This document shows positions 49,905 to 60,660 of a stretch of 64,000 nt of DNA, one piece after another. The DNA is from Aestuariivita sp049276915 (GTDB taxonomy: Bacteria > Pseudomonadota > Alphaproteobacteria > Rhodobacterales > Rhodobacteraceae). The stretch spans positions 17,112 to 81,111 of the forward strand of contig NZ_JBASXK010000089.1 in assembly GCF_049276915.1 (NCBI RefSeq). Reading direction: 5' to 3'. The notes under the pieces are model-generated. The model did no database searches, had not been told where the DNA came from, and was given only the letters and a program-made list of their open reading frames with translations. The translations under genes were made by a program, and so were the position numbers. Each line of letters opens with the position of its first letter. Positions within the stretch are counted from its first letter, which is position 1.

Positions 49905-51218
49905 TCAGGACTGGGGAATGAGGCCGGTGGCAATGACCGGGAAGGCCAGAACAAGGCTCAGCACGATCAGCATGATCCCGGCAAAGGGGGCTGCGCCTCG
50001 AAAGATATCCGCCAGCGTGATGTCGGGATCATCCAGCGTGGCCTTGATCACATAGACCGATATCCCGAACGGAGGCGTCAGCAGGCCGATTTCGACGGCC
50101 AGCACCGTGACGATGCCGAACCAGATCAGATCGACGCCCATGGGAATGACCACAGGCAGCATCAGCGGCACAAGGATCAGCATGATGGAGGACGAATCCA
50201 GGATCATCCCCATGGCGATCACGATGGCGCAGTAGATCAGGATCACGCCCCAATAGCCAAGATCCGCATCCGACGCGAGCGACCCGAGGCCTGCGGGCAC
50301 GCCCGACAGCGCCAGCATCCGGGAATACATCTGCGCGGCGATGATCAGAAAGCACACCGTCGCGGTGACAAGCCCGGTTTCCACCAATACCGTCCAGAGG
50401 GATTTCAGGGTCAGCCGGCGCATCGCAAACCCCAAGACCAGGGCCCCGATTGCGCCCATGGCCCCGGCTTCGACCGGTGTGAAGACACCGGTATAGATGC
50501 CGCCCAGAACCAGCAGGATCAGGATCAGGATCGGCAGGGATTTGCGCAGCAGTTCCGTGCCCCGGATCGCTGTTATCCTGGATTCATCGGGATTGCCGAC
50601 AAAGCCGGGGGTGAACACCGCCATGGCCACGATGCCAAGGGCGAAGAAGACCGCAAGAAGCAGGCCCGGGCCGATACCTGCGATGAAGAGGTCTCCGATG
50701 CTTTGTTCGGCCAGGATACCAAAGAGGATCAGCAGCAGGGAGGGGGGGATCATCATGCCCAGCACCGAAGAGCCCGCGACCACGCCCACCGCAAAGCGCG
50801 GATTATAGCCATGGCGGATCATCTGCGGCACGGCGATCTTGGTGAACACCGCCGCCGAAGCGATCGAGATCCCGGTGATGGCGGCGAAGATCGCGTTCGC
50901 ACCGACCGTGCCGACTCCCAGACCCCCCTTGAGCCTGCGGAACGCGCTATTGGCCACGTCAAACGCATCGCGCCCGAAACCGGCCTCTGAGACCACAAAG
51001 CCCATCAGCACGAAAAGCGGTACAACGCCGAAGAAATAGCTGGAAATGGCATCATTGGCGGCCAGTGCCAAAAGCTTGGAAGCCAGCACTGGAGAGCCCT
51101 TGATCGCCCAGACCCCGACAAACGAGCAGACCATGAGTGCGATCGGCACGAACATGCCCGCCATGACGGCCAGACCCATGGCAACAAGGGACAAAAGGCC
51201 GATGTCGAAGGGCGTCAT
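49905..51218 (-). CDS. dctM: TRAP transporter large permease DctM
   Basis: A 437-residue inner-membrane protein with about twelve hydrophobic segments. Family markers include FVPIALMVCSFVGVWAI, FAAITGISIASAAVFTKIAVPQMIRHGYNPRFAVGVVAGSSVLGMMIPPSLLLILFGI, GGIYTGVFTPVEAGAMGA and EIGLLTPPFGISVYVIKA. It is the sodium-coupled channel of a TRAP uptake system. The ATG at 51218 is preferred over the frame to 51311, which runs through the dispersed repeat. Confidence 0.94.
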   Translation of the reverse strand: MTPFDIGLLSLVAMGLAVMAGMFVPIALMVCSFVGVWAIKGSPVLASKLLALAANDAISSYFFGVVPLFVLMGFVVSEAGFGRDAFDVANSAFRRLKGGLGVGTVGANAIFAAITGISIASAAVFTKIAVPQMIRHGYNPRFAVGVVAGSSVLGMMIPPSLLLILFGILAEQSIGDLFIAGIGPGLLLAVFFALGIVAMAVFTPGFVGNPDESRITAIRGTELLRKSLPILILILLVLGGIYTGVFTPVEAGAMGAIGALVLGFAMRRLTLKSLWTVLVETGLVTATVCFLIIAAQMYSRMLALSGVPAGLGSLASDADLGYWGVILIYCAIVIAMGMILDSSSIMLILVPLMLPVVIPMGVDLIWFGIVTVLAVEIGLLTPPFGISVYVIKATLDDPDITLADIFRGAAPFAGIMLIVLSLVLAFPVIATGLIPQS

Positions 51219-51251
51219 GCGACGCTCCGCGCGGGTGGTTGGTGTCGGCCT

Positions 51252-51276
51252 GGGGTATTTGGAACCAGAAAGAAGC
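51252..51276. repeat. Dispersed intergenic repeat, copy 4 (reverse)
   Basis: On the minus strand it reads GCTTCTTTCTGGT, TCC, AAATACCCC, in the short gap between dctQ and dctM inside one operon. Its presence inside a transcription unit argues against a strong terminator function. Confidence 0.7.
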
Positions 51277-51288
51277 AGGAGGAGGACG

Positions 51289-51807
51289 TCATCTGTAGCG
51301 CCTCCATACACGGGCAGCGAATTGCAGGATCAGGGCCGTGCCTCCGATGATCAGGATCAGCTTGACGGGCCAGACCGGTGCCGTGAAATCGCCCAATGCG
51401 CCGATGAACTCGCCGCGTTCCCAGGCCCGTGTGAAGATCGGCCAGGTCGTCCAGACAATGACCCAGATCACCGCGATTGCGATCAGGTCAAAGAGTGTCG
51501 CAAGCGCATGTCCAACCATCGGATGGGCGCGCGTCAGCCAGCCAAGAAAGGCATCGGACTGTGTCATGCGACCCTGTCGAAGCGCGGCCGGGATTTGCAG
51601 GAAAACGATGGCGACGATCGACAGCGTGACCAGTTCCGGCACACCGCTGACCGGATTGCCAAAGAGGTTTCGTCCCGCCACGTCGATACCAACCAGCACC
51701 ATCAACAGCAGGATCAGTGTCGACCCGGCCACGTTCAGCCCCTGCGTGACCCCATCAAGGATACGCAGCGCAAGGGGCTCGCGCTGCGTATGTTGGCTCT
51801 CGGACAT
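51289..51807 (-). CDS. dctQ: TRAP transporter small permease DctQ
   Basis: A 172-residue four-helix membrane protein. VAGSTLILLLMVLVGIDVAGRNLFGNPVSGVPELVTLSIVAIVFLQIPAALRQG matches the DctQ family, including the conserved DVxGRNLF. It links the periplasmic binding protein to the DctM channel. It starts 6 bp after the dctP stop. Confidence 0.93.
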   Translation of the reverse strand: MSESQHTQREPLALRILDGVTQGLNVAGSTLILLLMVLVGIDVAGRNLFGNPVSGVPELVTLSIVAIVFLQIPAALRQGRMTQSDAFLGWLTRAHPMVGHALATLFDLIAIAVIWVIVWTTWPIFTRAWERGEFIGALGDFTAPVWPVKLILIIGGTALILQFAARVWRRYR

Positions 51808-51813
51808 CTGCCC

Positions 51814-52869
51814 TTACTCGGTGTCCCAGTTGCGCAGGGGCGTGGCCCCGGCGGCGCGCATCGCATTCATGTAGCTTGAGAGCACTTCGGAGGCGGGCTG
51901 GCCCTGGGCGTCAAGCTGATCGGCCCAGACGCGCGCGGCGTTGTCCATCCCTGCGGCCCAGGCTTCGCGCATGCCCTCGGGGGCGTCGATGATCGTGGCT
52001 CCGGCGTCGCCCATGGCAGCGAGGGCGGTCGTCACCGCGCTTTGCAGCTGGTCGACATACCAGACCTGTGCCGCATCGGCTGCGGTCTTCAGCGCTACCT
52101 TGGCGTTCTCGGGCAGGGCGTCATACCAATCGGCATTCGCGCAAAGCGATCCGGAGTATTGTGCGCCCATGCCGGTCTTGGTGATATAGGGCGCGACCTC
52201 GAACAGCTTGCCGGGCAGGGCGGCGGACGCAAAGACGATCACCCCATCATAGACGCCTGTTTTCAGTTCATTGTAATAGGTGGTCAGGTTGCCCGATACG
52301 CCCACGGCTCCGGTGCCCGACAGCCAGTTTATCGCGGCACCTGGAGCGGCGATCTTGCGGCCGTCAAGATCGGCCAGCGAGTTTACCGGAAAGTTGGTCA
52401 TCAGAAGATAGTCGTCAATAACGATCGGCGCGCCAAGATAGACCACGCCGTTTTCTCCATATGCCTGGGTCATCGCCGGCAGGTTTGCATGCATGTCGTT
52501 GAGGATCGTTGACACCTTGGCGATGTCCGATGTCGTGAAGGGCGTGTAATAGGTGACGTTCTGTACCGCCAGTTTGGCGGGATCGAACAGCGACGAGCAG
52601 GTGCCTATTTCGGCCAGCCCGGCCTCGACGGCTTCGAGTTCCTCACCGACCTTGGCGAGAGAGCCGCCATATTGCTCGGAGAAGGTGATGGAATGGCCTG
52701 CTGCCTCCATTTCCGATGTCGCGGTGGGGATGAAGACGTCCGAGATCATCTTTACCCAGCGGAACACAGGCGGGTGGCCTGCAACGATGGTGGCAGAGAA
52801 ACTTTCGGCACTGGCTGCCATGGGCATGGCGGCCAATACGCCTGCGACGGCGAGGTGTTTCAGGTTCAT
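51814..52869 (-). CDS. dctP: TRAP transporter substrate-binding protein DctP
   Basis: A 351-residue periplasmic protein with a signal peptide (MNLKHLAVAGVLAAMPMAASAESFS). It has the DctP plan, with SITFSEQYGGSLAKVGEELEAVEAGLAEIGTCSSLF near residue 65 and the carboxylate-binding arginine region GRKIAAPGAAINWLSGTGAVGV. Ligands of this family are organic acids. With dctQ, dctM, the cyclase and the FAH gene it forms one minus-strand operon, separated from tetR upstream by a terminator-like hairpin. Confidence 0.92.
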   Translation of the reverse strand: MNLKHLAVAGVLAAMPMAASAESFSATIVAGHPPVFRWVKMISDVFIPTATSEMEAAGHSITFSEQYGGSLAKVGEELEAVEAGLAEIGTCSSLFDPAKLAVQNVTYYTPFTTSDIAKVSTILNDMHANLPAMTQAYGENGVVYLGAPIVIDDYLLMTNFPVNSLADLDGRKIAAPGAAINWLSGTGAVGVSGNLTTYYNELKTGVYDGVIVFASAALPGKLFEVAPYITKTGMGAQYSGSLCANADWYDALPENAKVALKTAADAAQVWYVDQLQSAVTTALAAMGDAGATIIDAPEGMREAWAAGMDNAARVWADQLDAQGQPASEVLSSYMNAMRAAGATPLRNWDTE

Positions 52870-52894
52870 GTGTCTTTTCCTCCCAAAAAAGATG

Positions 52895-52912
52895 AAAACC
52901 CGGCAAGCCGGG
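52895..52912 (-). terminator. Intrinsic terminator between tetR and dctP
   Basis: On the minus strand CCCGGC-tt-GCCGGG is followed at once by TTTT and, a few bases later, TTTTTT. The stem starts 3 bp after the tetR stop. The effective loop would be four bases with a 5-bp stem. It would end tetR transcripts before dctP. Confidence 0.55.
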
Positions 52913-52914
52913 GA

Positions 52915-53565
52915 TTACGGGGACTTTGGATGTTCCGAAGTCAGCGCGCGGATGCCGCCTTCGACATATGTCACCAGAGTGGTGAGTACGTCCCGGCGGC
53001 TGGTGTCTGCGCGATCCAAGCCGCCCAGGCGTTCCGAGCGTCCCGAATTGGAGACAGCTGCCACGAGTGTGCCAATGGCAAGATTGTATCCCCAACTGAT
53101 GTCGGCTTGCGTGGCTCCGGGCAAGGCGCGGCGCAGGGCGTCGATGAACCGTGCGGCTGTGGCGTCATAGTGTAGGCGCACAAGCTCGGCGTCACGCGCA
53201 TCGCCCACCGTCAGCCCGGCAAGGATGCGCGCATAGGCGCGCCCGCCGCCTTTGGGTCCAAGGGGGGGTTCCATTAGGGCGCGCAAGATCTGCTGCACCG
53301 CGTCAGGTGCACTTGGATCCACGCGCTCAAGGCGGTCCAGCCGATCTGCATTGATGATGCCTGAGCGGCGTTCGATGACGGCGGCGTAGAGCCCCTCTTT
53401 GTTGGTGAAATGATAATGAAGAAGGCCCTGGGCGACCTCTGCACGCAGTGCAATTGCTTTCATGCCGGCACCGGAAAACCCGTCATCTGCAAACACGATT
53501 TCGGCGGCATCCAGAATGCGGTCGCGTGCCGAGATCGGCGAATCCTGATGTTTTGGCTCTCCCAT
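52915..53565 (-). CDS. TetR/AcrR-family transcriptional regulator
   Basis: A 216-residue regulator. The DNA-binding domain is ILDAAEIVFADDGFSGAGMKAIALRAEVAQGLLHYHFTNKEGLYAAVIERR; the rest is a helical ligand domain (QILRALMEPPLGPKGGGRAYARILAGL). It is divergent from the eight-gene beta-oxidation operon, with a palindrome 18 bp before its start, so it most likely represses both directions and is released by an acyl-CoA or free acid. It might also affect the TRAP operon downstream. Confidence 0.92.
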   Translation of the reverse strand: MGEPKHQDSPISARDRILDAAEIVFADDGFSGAGMKAIALRAEVAQGLLHYHFTNKEGLYAAVIERRSGIINADRLDRLERVDPSAPDAVQQILRALMEPPLGPKGGGRAYARILAGLTVGDARDAELVRLHYDATAARFIDALRRALPGATQADISWGYNLAIGTLVAAVSNSGRSERLGGLDRADTSRRDVLTTLVTYVEGGIRALTSEHPKSP

Positions 53566-53878
53566 GGTGGCAACTCTGGAGTTTGACTGAACGATCAGTC
53601 AAGAAGTTTTGATGCTGTGGATCTCGACTGCGGCGAATGGATTGCGAAAAACTGCTTGCACGCGGGCCTGCACTGGCCTTTGGTCCGGAGCGAGCGGTCT
53701 TTTGGCGGGTTGCGCAGGGTCTTTGCACCGCCCCGTGAAACCGGTCCCGCGCCCCAAGTGACGCAAGGTTCTGCCTGCGCAACCCCGCAGAGGATTTGCG
53801 CGGCTTTCGTCAGACTGGGTATGAACGACGGACGGAGCCGGGCTTGGGCGCGGAGGGAACAAAAAGGGAGAGTGGGTC
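53566..53878. other. 313-bp divergent control region
   Basis: This is the only gene-free stretch above 300 bases. It holds the TetR-type palindrome near the regulator (53583-53602) and, just before the operon start, an AAAGGGAGAG ribosome-binding site. Between them the sequence is GC-rich; short frames there (for example 53617-53901) have no ribosome site and look like chance. I could not place a confident -35/-10 pair. Confidence 0.6.
53583..53602. promoter_or_regulatory. TetR-type operator palindrome
   Basis: TTGACTGA and TCAGTCAA are perfect 8-bp arms around ACGA. Length, symmetry and the position just upstream of a tetR start are those of autoregulatory TetR/AcrR operators, and this GACTGA/TCAGTC half-site type is common in that family. 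Confidence 0.65.
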
Positions 53879-55969
<2,091 letters not shown>

Positions 55970-55973
55970 ATTC

Positions 55974-57149
55974 ATGAGAGAAGCCGTAATCGTCTCTACC
56001 GCCCGCACGGGTCTTGCGAAATCGTTCCGGGGGTCGCTGAACATGACCCATGGGGCGACACTGGGTGGTCATGCGGTGCAATCTGCCGTGGAACGCTCGG
56101 GCATACCGCTGGATCAATTCGAGGATTGTGTCATCGGCTGCGGCTTTCCCGAGGGGGTTACCGGTCAGAACATCGCGCGTCAGATTGCCATCCGCGCGGG
56201 AATGCCCGTCACAACGTCGGGCATGACGGTAAATCGATATTGCTCGTCCGGTCTGCAGACGATCGCACTGGCCGCAAATGCCATCACCCAAGAGGGCGCG
56301 GGGCCAATGATTGCGGGCGGTGTGGAAAGCATCTCGATGGTTCAGGCCGATGTGTCCTCCAGCCCCGAGCCATGGATCAAGGAGCACAAACCCGCGATCT
56401 ACATGAGCATGATCGAGACCGCCGACATCGTGGCAGAACGCTATGGTGTGAGCCGCGAGTATCAGGATGAATATGGCCTGCGCAGCCAGCAGTTGATCGC
56501 AGCCGCACAGGCCAGCGGAAAATTCGCGGATGAAATCGTGCCGATGCAGACAACCATGGCCGTCAAGGACAAGGAAACCGGTGAGGTTTCCATGCAGGAC
56601 GTCATTCTGGATCGCGATGAATGCAACCGCCCGGGCACGACCCTGGAAGGGCTCGCCAGCCTCAAGCCCGTACGCGAAGGCGGCTATGTGACTGCGGGCA
56701 ACGCCTCGCAATTGTCCGATGGCGCAGCCGCGGTGACCTTGATCGACAGCGTGGCGGCTGAAAAGGCAGGGCTCGAGCCGCTGGGCGCGTTCAAGGGCTT
56801 TGCAGTCGCGGGCTGTGAGCCCGATGAGATGGGCATAGGTCCGGTCTTTGCCGTGCCGCGCCTGCTGGAACGTCACGGGCTGAAAATTGACGACATTGAT
56901 CTTTGGGAGCTGAACGAGGCCTTTGCCTCGCAGGCGCTGTATTCCCGCGACCGGCTGGGAATTGACCCGGACAAGTACAACGTCAACGGCGGCTCCATCG
57001 CCATCGGCCATCCCTTCGGCATGACGGGCGCGCGCATGACCGGGCACCTGATGCTGGAAGGCAAGCGGCGCGGCGCGAAATGGGGCGTTGTCACCATGTG
57101 TATCGGTGGTGGCATGGGTGCCGCCGGTCTCTTTGAAATCTACAGTTAA
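55974..57149 (+). CDS. Acetyl-CoA C-acyltransferase (thiolase, PimB-like)
   Basis: A 391-residue thiolase that cleaves 3-ketoacyl-CoA with CoA. The acylated cysteine is in TVNRYCSSGLQTIALAAN, the catalytic histidine in NGGSIAIGHPFGMTGAR and the second cysteine in VTMCIGGGMGAAGLFE. It follows the bifunctional enzyme after 4 bp and fits its product, completing the spiral. Confidence 0.95.
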   Translation: MREAVIVSTARTGLAKSFRGSLNMTHGATLGGHAVQSAVERSGIPLDQFEDCVIGCGFPEGVTGQNIARQIAIRAGMPVTTSGMTVNRYCSSGLQTIALAANAITQEGAGPMIAGGVESISMVQADVSSSPEPWIKEHKPAIYMSMIETADIVAERYGVSREYQDEYGLRSQQLIAAAQASGKFADEIVPMQTTMAVKDKETGEVSMQDVILDRDECNRPGTTLEGLASLKPVREGGYVTAGNASQLSDGAAAVTLIDSVAAEKAGLEPLGAFKGFAVAGCEPDEMGIGPVFAVPRLLERHGLKIDDIDLWELNEAFASQALYSRDRLGIDPDKYNVNGGSIAIGHPFGMTGARMTGHLMLEGKRRGAKWGVVTMCIGGGMGAAGLFEIYS

Positions 57150-57160
57150 GGAGACATCTG

Positions 57161-58360
57161 ATGGACCTCAGTTATTCCCCCGAGGAACAGGCCTTCCGCG
57201 CCGAGGTGCGCGACTTTCTCGAGGCCAGCGTCAGCCCGGAACTCGCCGAAAAAGTCCGCAAAGGTCACGATGGCCTGACCAAGGAGGACATGGAGCAGTG
57301 GCATGCAACGCTGAATGCGCGGGGATGGCTGGCGCAGAACTGGCCTGTGGAGTTTGGTGGTGCCGCGTGGAATGCGGTGCAGCGCCATATCTTCGAGGAA
57401 GAGGCCGCCCGCGCCGATGCACCCCGCATCGTGCCGTTCGGCCTGTCGATGCTGGCCCCGGTGCTGATGAAGTTCGGCTCCAGGGAACAACAGGATCACT
57501 TCCTGCCGCGTATTCTGGATGGCTCTGACTGGTGGTGCCAGGGATACTCCGAACCCGGCGCGGGATCGGATCTTGCCTCTCTGAAAACCAGGGCGGTGCG
57601 ACAAGGCGACCATTACATAGTCAACGGGCAAAAGACCTGGACGACATTGGGCCAACACGCGAACTGGATCTTCTGCCTGGTGCGCACGGATCCCGAGGCG
57701 AAGCAGCAGGAAGGCATCTCGTTCTTGCTGATCGACATGAATACCCCCGGTATCGAAGTGCGCCCCATTATCCTTCTGGACGGTTCACCCGAGGTGAACG
57801 AAGTCTGGTTCACCGATGTCAAAGTGCCGGTTGAAAACCTTGTGGGTGAAGAGAACAAGGGCTGGACCTATGCCAAGTATCTGCTGACCCACGAGCGTAC
57901 CAACATTGCCGGTGTGGGCTTTTCCCAAGCCGGTCTGGAAAGCGTCAAACGCATCGCCAAGGCCGAGCGCGCCCATGGCAAGCCACTGATTCAGAACCCG
58001 CTGTTCGCGGCACGCATTGCGCAGGTGGAAATTGACCTGATGGCGCTGTCCACCTCGAACCTGCGGATCGTCTCGAAGGCCGCCGCCGGAGAAGCACCGG
58101 GGATCGAAGCCTCGATGCTCAAGGTCAAGGGCACGGTGATCCGTCAGGAACTGAACGATCTGGCTCGCCGCGCGGTCGGACCATATGCGATGCCGTTTCC
58201 GTCGGAGTCTCTGGATGGGGACAACAACCCCATCGGGCCGGACTATGCAGGCCCTCTTGCGGCGCAGTATTTCAACTATCGCAAGTTGTCGATCTTTGGC
58301 GGCTCCAACGAGGTGCAGAAGAACATCATCGCCAAGACCATGATGGGGGGTGGACGATGA
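57161..58360 (+). CDS. Acyl-CoA dehydrogenase, large-subunit type (PimC-like)
   Basis: A 399-residue FAD enzyme. MDLSYSPEEQAFRAEVRDFLEASV, GYSEPGAGSDLASLKTRAVRQGDHYIVNGQKTWTTLGQHANWIFCLVRTD and YFNYRKLSIFGGSNEVQKNIIAKTMMGG are typical of the subgroup that pairs with a second, smaller dehydrogenase, as in PimC/PimD. Its stop overlaps the next gene start by ATGA. Confidence 0.93.
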   Translation: MDLSYSPEEQAFRAEVRDFLEASVSPELAEKVRKGHDGLTKEDMEQWHATLNARGWLAQNWPVEFGGAAWNAVQRHIFEEEAARADAPRIVPFGLSMLAPVLMKFGSREQQDHFLPRILDGSDWWCQGYSEPGAGSDLASLKTRAVRQGDHYIVNGQKTWTTLGQHANWIFCLVRTDPEAKQQEGISFLLIDMNTPGIEVRPIILLDGSPEVNEVWFTDVKVPVENLVGEENKGWTYAKYLLTHERTNIAGVGFSQAGLESVKRIAKAERAHGKPLIQNPLFAARIAQVEIDLMALSTSNLRIVSKAAAGEAPGIEASMLKVKGTVIRQELNDLARRAVGPYAMPFPSESLDGDNNPIGPDYAGPLAAQYFNYRKLSIFGGSNEVQKNIIAKTMMGGGR

Positions 58361-59490
58361 ATTTCGATCTGACCGAAGAACGCCAGATGTTGCAGGACAC
58401 CCTGCGGCGCTATCTGCGCGACAGGTATGACACTGCAACGCGCAATGCGATCATTTCCAGCGACGCGGGCATGAGCGCCGAGATATGGGCCGAGCTGGCC
58501 GAACTTGGCGTCATCGGAGCGTTGTTTACCGAAGATCAGGGTGGCTTTGGCGGCGCGGGCTTTGACATCGCGGTGGTGTTCGAGGAACTGGGGCGCGCCG
58601 GTGTGGTCGAACCCTTCATGGACACCGCCATTCTGGGTGGCCGCCTGATAGCGGCCGTTGGGACGGAAGCCCAGAAAGAGCTGATTGACGAGGTCATCTC
58701 GGGAGCGGCCCATCTGGCGCTCGCCCATGGCGAACCGGTCAGCCGATATGATCTGAGCCATGTGGAAACCACCGTCGTTGCCGAGGGCGGGGACATCGTT
58801 CTGAACGGACGAAAGGCCGTTGTGATCAATGCCGAAGCCGCAGGCCATCTGATCGTCTCGGCCCGCGAAAGCGGAGCCGCGGATGATACCGACGGGATCT
58901 CTCTGGTGCTGGTGCCGGTTCAGACGCCCGGTGTGACGATGCGTGGCTATCCGATGCTGGCCGGTGGCCACGCGGCCGAAGTCACACTGGATGGTGTCCG
59001 CCTGCCTGCCTCTGCCCGGCTGGGTGCGGCGGGCAAAGGCTGGGTGCCGCTGAGCGATACGCTGGCTCTGGCGCATGTGGCGCTGGCTTCCGAAGCCCTT
59101 GGCGCGATGGTCACCGCCACGGCGCTGACCAATGAATATCTTGCCACGCGCAAACAGTTCGGTCGCCCGATCGGCACCTTTCAGGCATTGCAGCACCGCA
59201 TGGCGGATATGTTGATCGAGCTCGAACAAGCCCGTTCCGCCGTGATCAACGCGGCTGGAAATCTGGATGGCGATACCCGCATCCGTGATCTCAACATCGC
59301 GGGGGCGCGCAATCTGGTGTCTCGCACCGGGCGTCTGGTGGCCGAGGAATCGATCCAGTTGCATGGCGGCATTGCCATGACGCAGGAATATGAACTGGCC
59401 CATATCGCCAAGCGCATCGTCATGACCGACCACCGCTTTGGCGATGCCGATTACCATCTGGAGCGTTTCATTGAACTCAGCGCCGCGTGA
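58357..59490 (+). CDS. Acyl-CoA dehydrogenase, small-subunit type (PimD-like)
   Basis: A 377-residue partner dehydrogenase. MNFDLTEERQMLQDTLRRYLRDRYD begins the family; NEYLATRKQFGRPIGTFQALQHRMADMLIELEQARSAV and LHGGIAMTQEYELAHIAKRIVMTDHRFGD cover the C-terminal helices. The HGG-MTxEY region replaces the usual catalytic segment of single-chain enzymes, consistent with function as a heteromer with the preceding gene (4-bp overlap). Confidence 0.92.
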   Translation: MNFDLTEERQMLQDTLRRYLRDRYDTATRNAIISSDAGMSAEIWAELAELGVIGALFTEDQGGFGGAGFDIAVVFEELGRAGVVEPFMDTAILGGRLIAAVGTEAQKELIDEVISGAAHLALAHGEPVSRYDLSHVETTVVAEGGDIVLNGRKAVVINAEAAGHLIVSARESGAADDTDGISLVLVPVQTPGVTMRGYPMLAGGHAAEVTLDGVRLPASARLGAAGKGWVPLSDTLALAHVALASEALGAMVTATALTNEYLATRKQFGRPIGTFQALQHRMADMLIELEQARSAVINAAGNLDGDTRIRDLNIAGARNLVSRTGRLVAEESIQLHGGIAMTQEYELAHIAKRIVMTDHRFGDADYHLERFIELSAA

Positions 59491-59890
59491 CAGCGCCGCT
59501 CCGGGGAGCGGAGCGCAGGACCTCATCGGCTATGACATTGATCTGAGCGCCGAAGACGGCTCGACCCGCGTGACCCTGACGGTGATCGAACAGCACCTGA
59601 ACCGCAACCGGTCGCTGCACGGCGGGATCGTGGCGATGATACTGGATGCCGCAGCGGGGTTTGCCGTCTCCCGATACCTTGCACCGGATGGTGACGCGCT
59701 TCTGGTGACGGTGACCCTGAACATCCAGTATCTGGCCCCGGGTCTGGAAAACGCGACGGTCACGGCTGTGGGCCGTCGAGTCGGCGGCGGGCGCAAGATC
59801 CATTATGCCGACGCCGAATTGCGAGATGAAAGCGGCACCGTGCTGGCCCGTGCCAGCGGTGTGTTCAAACCAGTCGGGAGGCCGCAATGA
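59471..59890 (+). CDS. PaaI-family hotdog thioesterase
   Basis: A protein of about 139 residues. NRNRSLHGGIVAMILDAAAGFAVSRYL carries the HGG motif and the acidic residue of PaaI-type acyl-CoA thioesterases; VTLNIQYLAPGLENATVTAVGRRVGGGRKIHYADAELRDESGTVLARASGVF completes the hotdog fold. I choose the TTG at 59471 with CTGGAG upstream; the frame also opens at 59438. It overlaps the PimD-like end by 20 bp. It may release stalled acyl-CoA in the pathway. Confidence 0.85.
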   Translation: MNSAPRDSAAPGSGAQDLIGYDIDLSAEDGSTRVTLTVIEQHLNRNRSLHGGIVAMILDAAAGFAVSRYLAPDGDALLVTVTLNIQYLAPGLENATVTAVGRRVGGGRKIHYADAELRDESGTVLARASGVFKPVGRPQ

Positions 59891-60657
59891 CCCTTGCACG
59901 CGTGGACGACAAAACCGATCGTCTGGTGGTCGTGAACATGAATGTGCATCGGCGCGGTGCCCTCTCGCCGGATCTTTATGCGGCGATCCGCGCCGCTCTG
60001 GAAACCGCGCAGCAAGAGCGTATCCGCGCGGTGATCCTGACGGCTGAAGGCGGGTTCTTCTGCGCTGGTGGTGATCTGAATGTGCTGATCGCGCGGCGTG
60101 AGTTGAGCGAGGCGGAACGCCGCGAAAAGGTCGATGAACTGCATGATCTGGTGCGCCTGATCCGCAGCTCTCCCGTGCCGGTGATCGCAGCCGTCGAGGG
60201 CGGGGCCGCCGGGGCCGGAGCCTCGCTGGCGCTGGCCTGCGATCTGATCGTGGCGGCTGAGGGCGCGAAATTCACCGCTGCCTATGTCAAGGCCGGGCTT
60301 GTGCCGGACGCCGGGCTTACCTCTGCGCTCTCGCGTCTCGTGCCACGCGCACTGGCGATGGAAATGTGCCTGCTGGCCCGCCCGGTTTCTGCCGAACGGA
60401 TGTTGGCGCTGGGCGCGGTGAATGCGGTTGTCCCGGCAGGAGAGGTCGACGCGACGGCGCATGGGCTGGCGGATGCGCTGGCCAGAGGGCCGCGCGCAGC
60501 CCAGGGAATGATCAGGCGGCTGGTGTGCGAAGCCTATGAGACCAGCGAGGCGCAACAGCTGGATTCCGAACGTGACGGCATGGCCGCCGCTGCCGGAGGC
60601 CCCGAAGCCGCCGAAGGCATCGCCGCCTTTCTTGAAAAACGCCCCCCCAGGTTCTGA
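59887..60657 (+). CDS. Enoyl-CoA hydratase/isomerase family protein (PimE-like)
   Basis: A 256-residue crotonase-fold enzyme. RAVILTAEGGFFCAGGDLNVLIARRELSE and VIAAVEGGAAGAGASLALACDLIVAAEGAKFTAAYVKAGLVPDAGLTSALSRLV form the CoA-binding and oxyanion regions. One usual catalytic glutamate position (GAGAS) is a non-acidic residue, and the other site reads PDAG, so it may be an isomerase rather than a hydratase. The ATG overlaps the thioesterase stop. Confidence 0.9.
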   Translation: MTLARVDDKTDRLVVVNMNVHRRGALSPDLYAAIRAALETAQQERIRAVILTAEGGFFCAGGDLNVLIARRELSEAERREKVDELHDLVRLIRSSPVPVIAAVEGGAAGAGASLALACDLIVAAEGAKFTAAYVKAGLVPDAGLTSALSRLVPRALAMEMCLLARPVSAERMLALGAVNAVVPAGEVDATAHGLADALARGPRAAQGMIRRLVCEAYETSEAQQLDSERDGMAAAAGGPEAAEGIAAFLEKRPPRF

Positions 60658-60660
60658 GAC

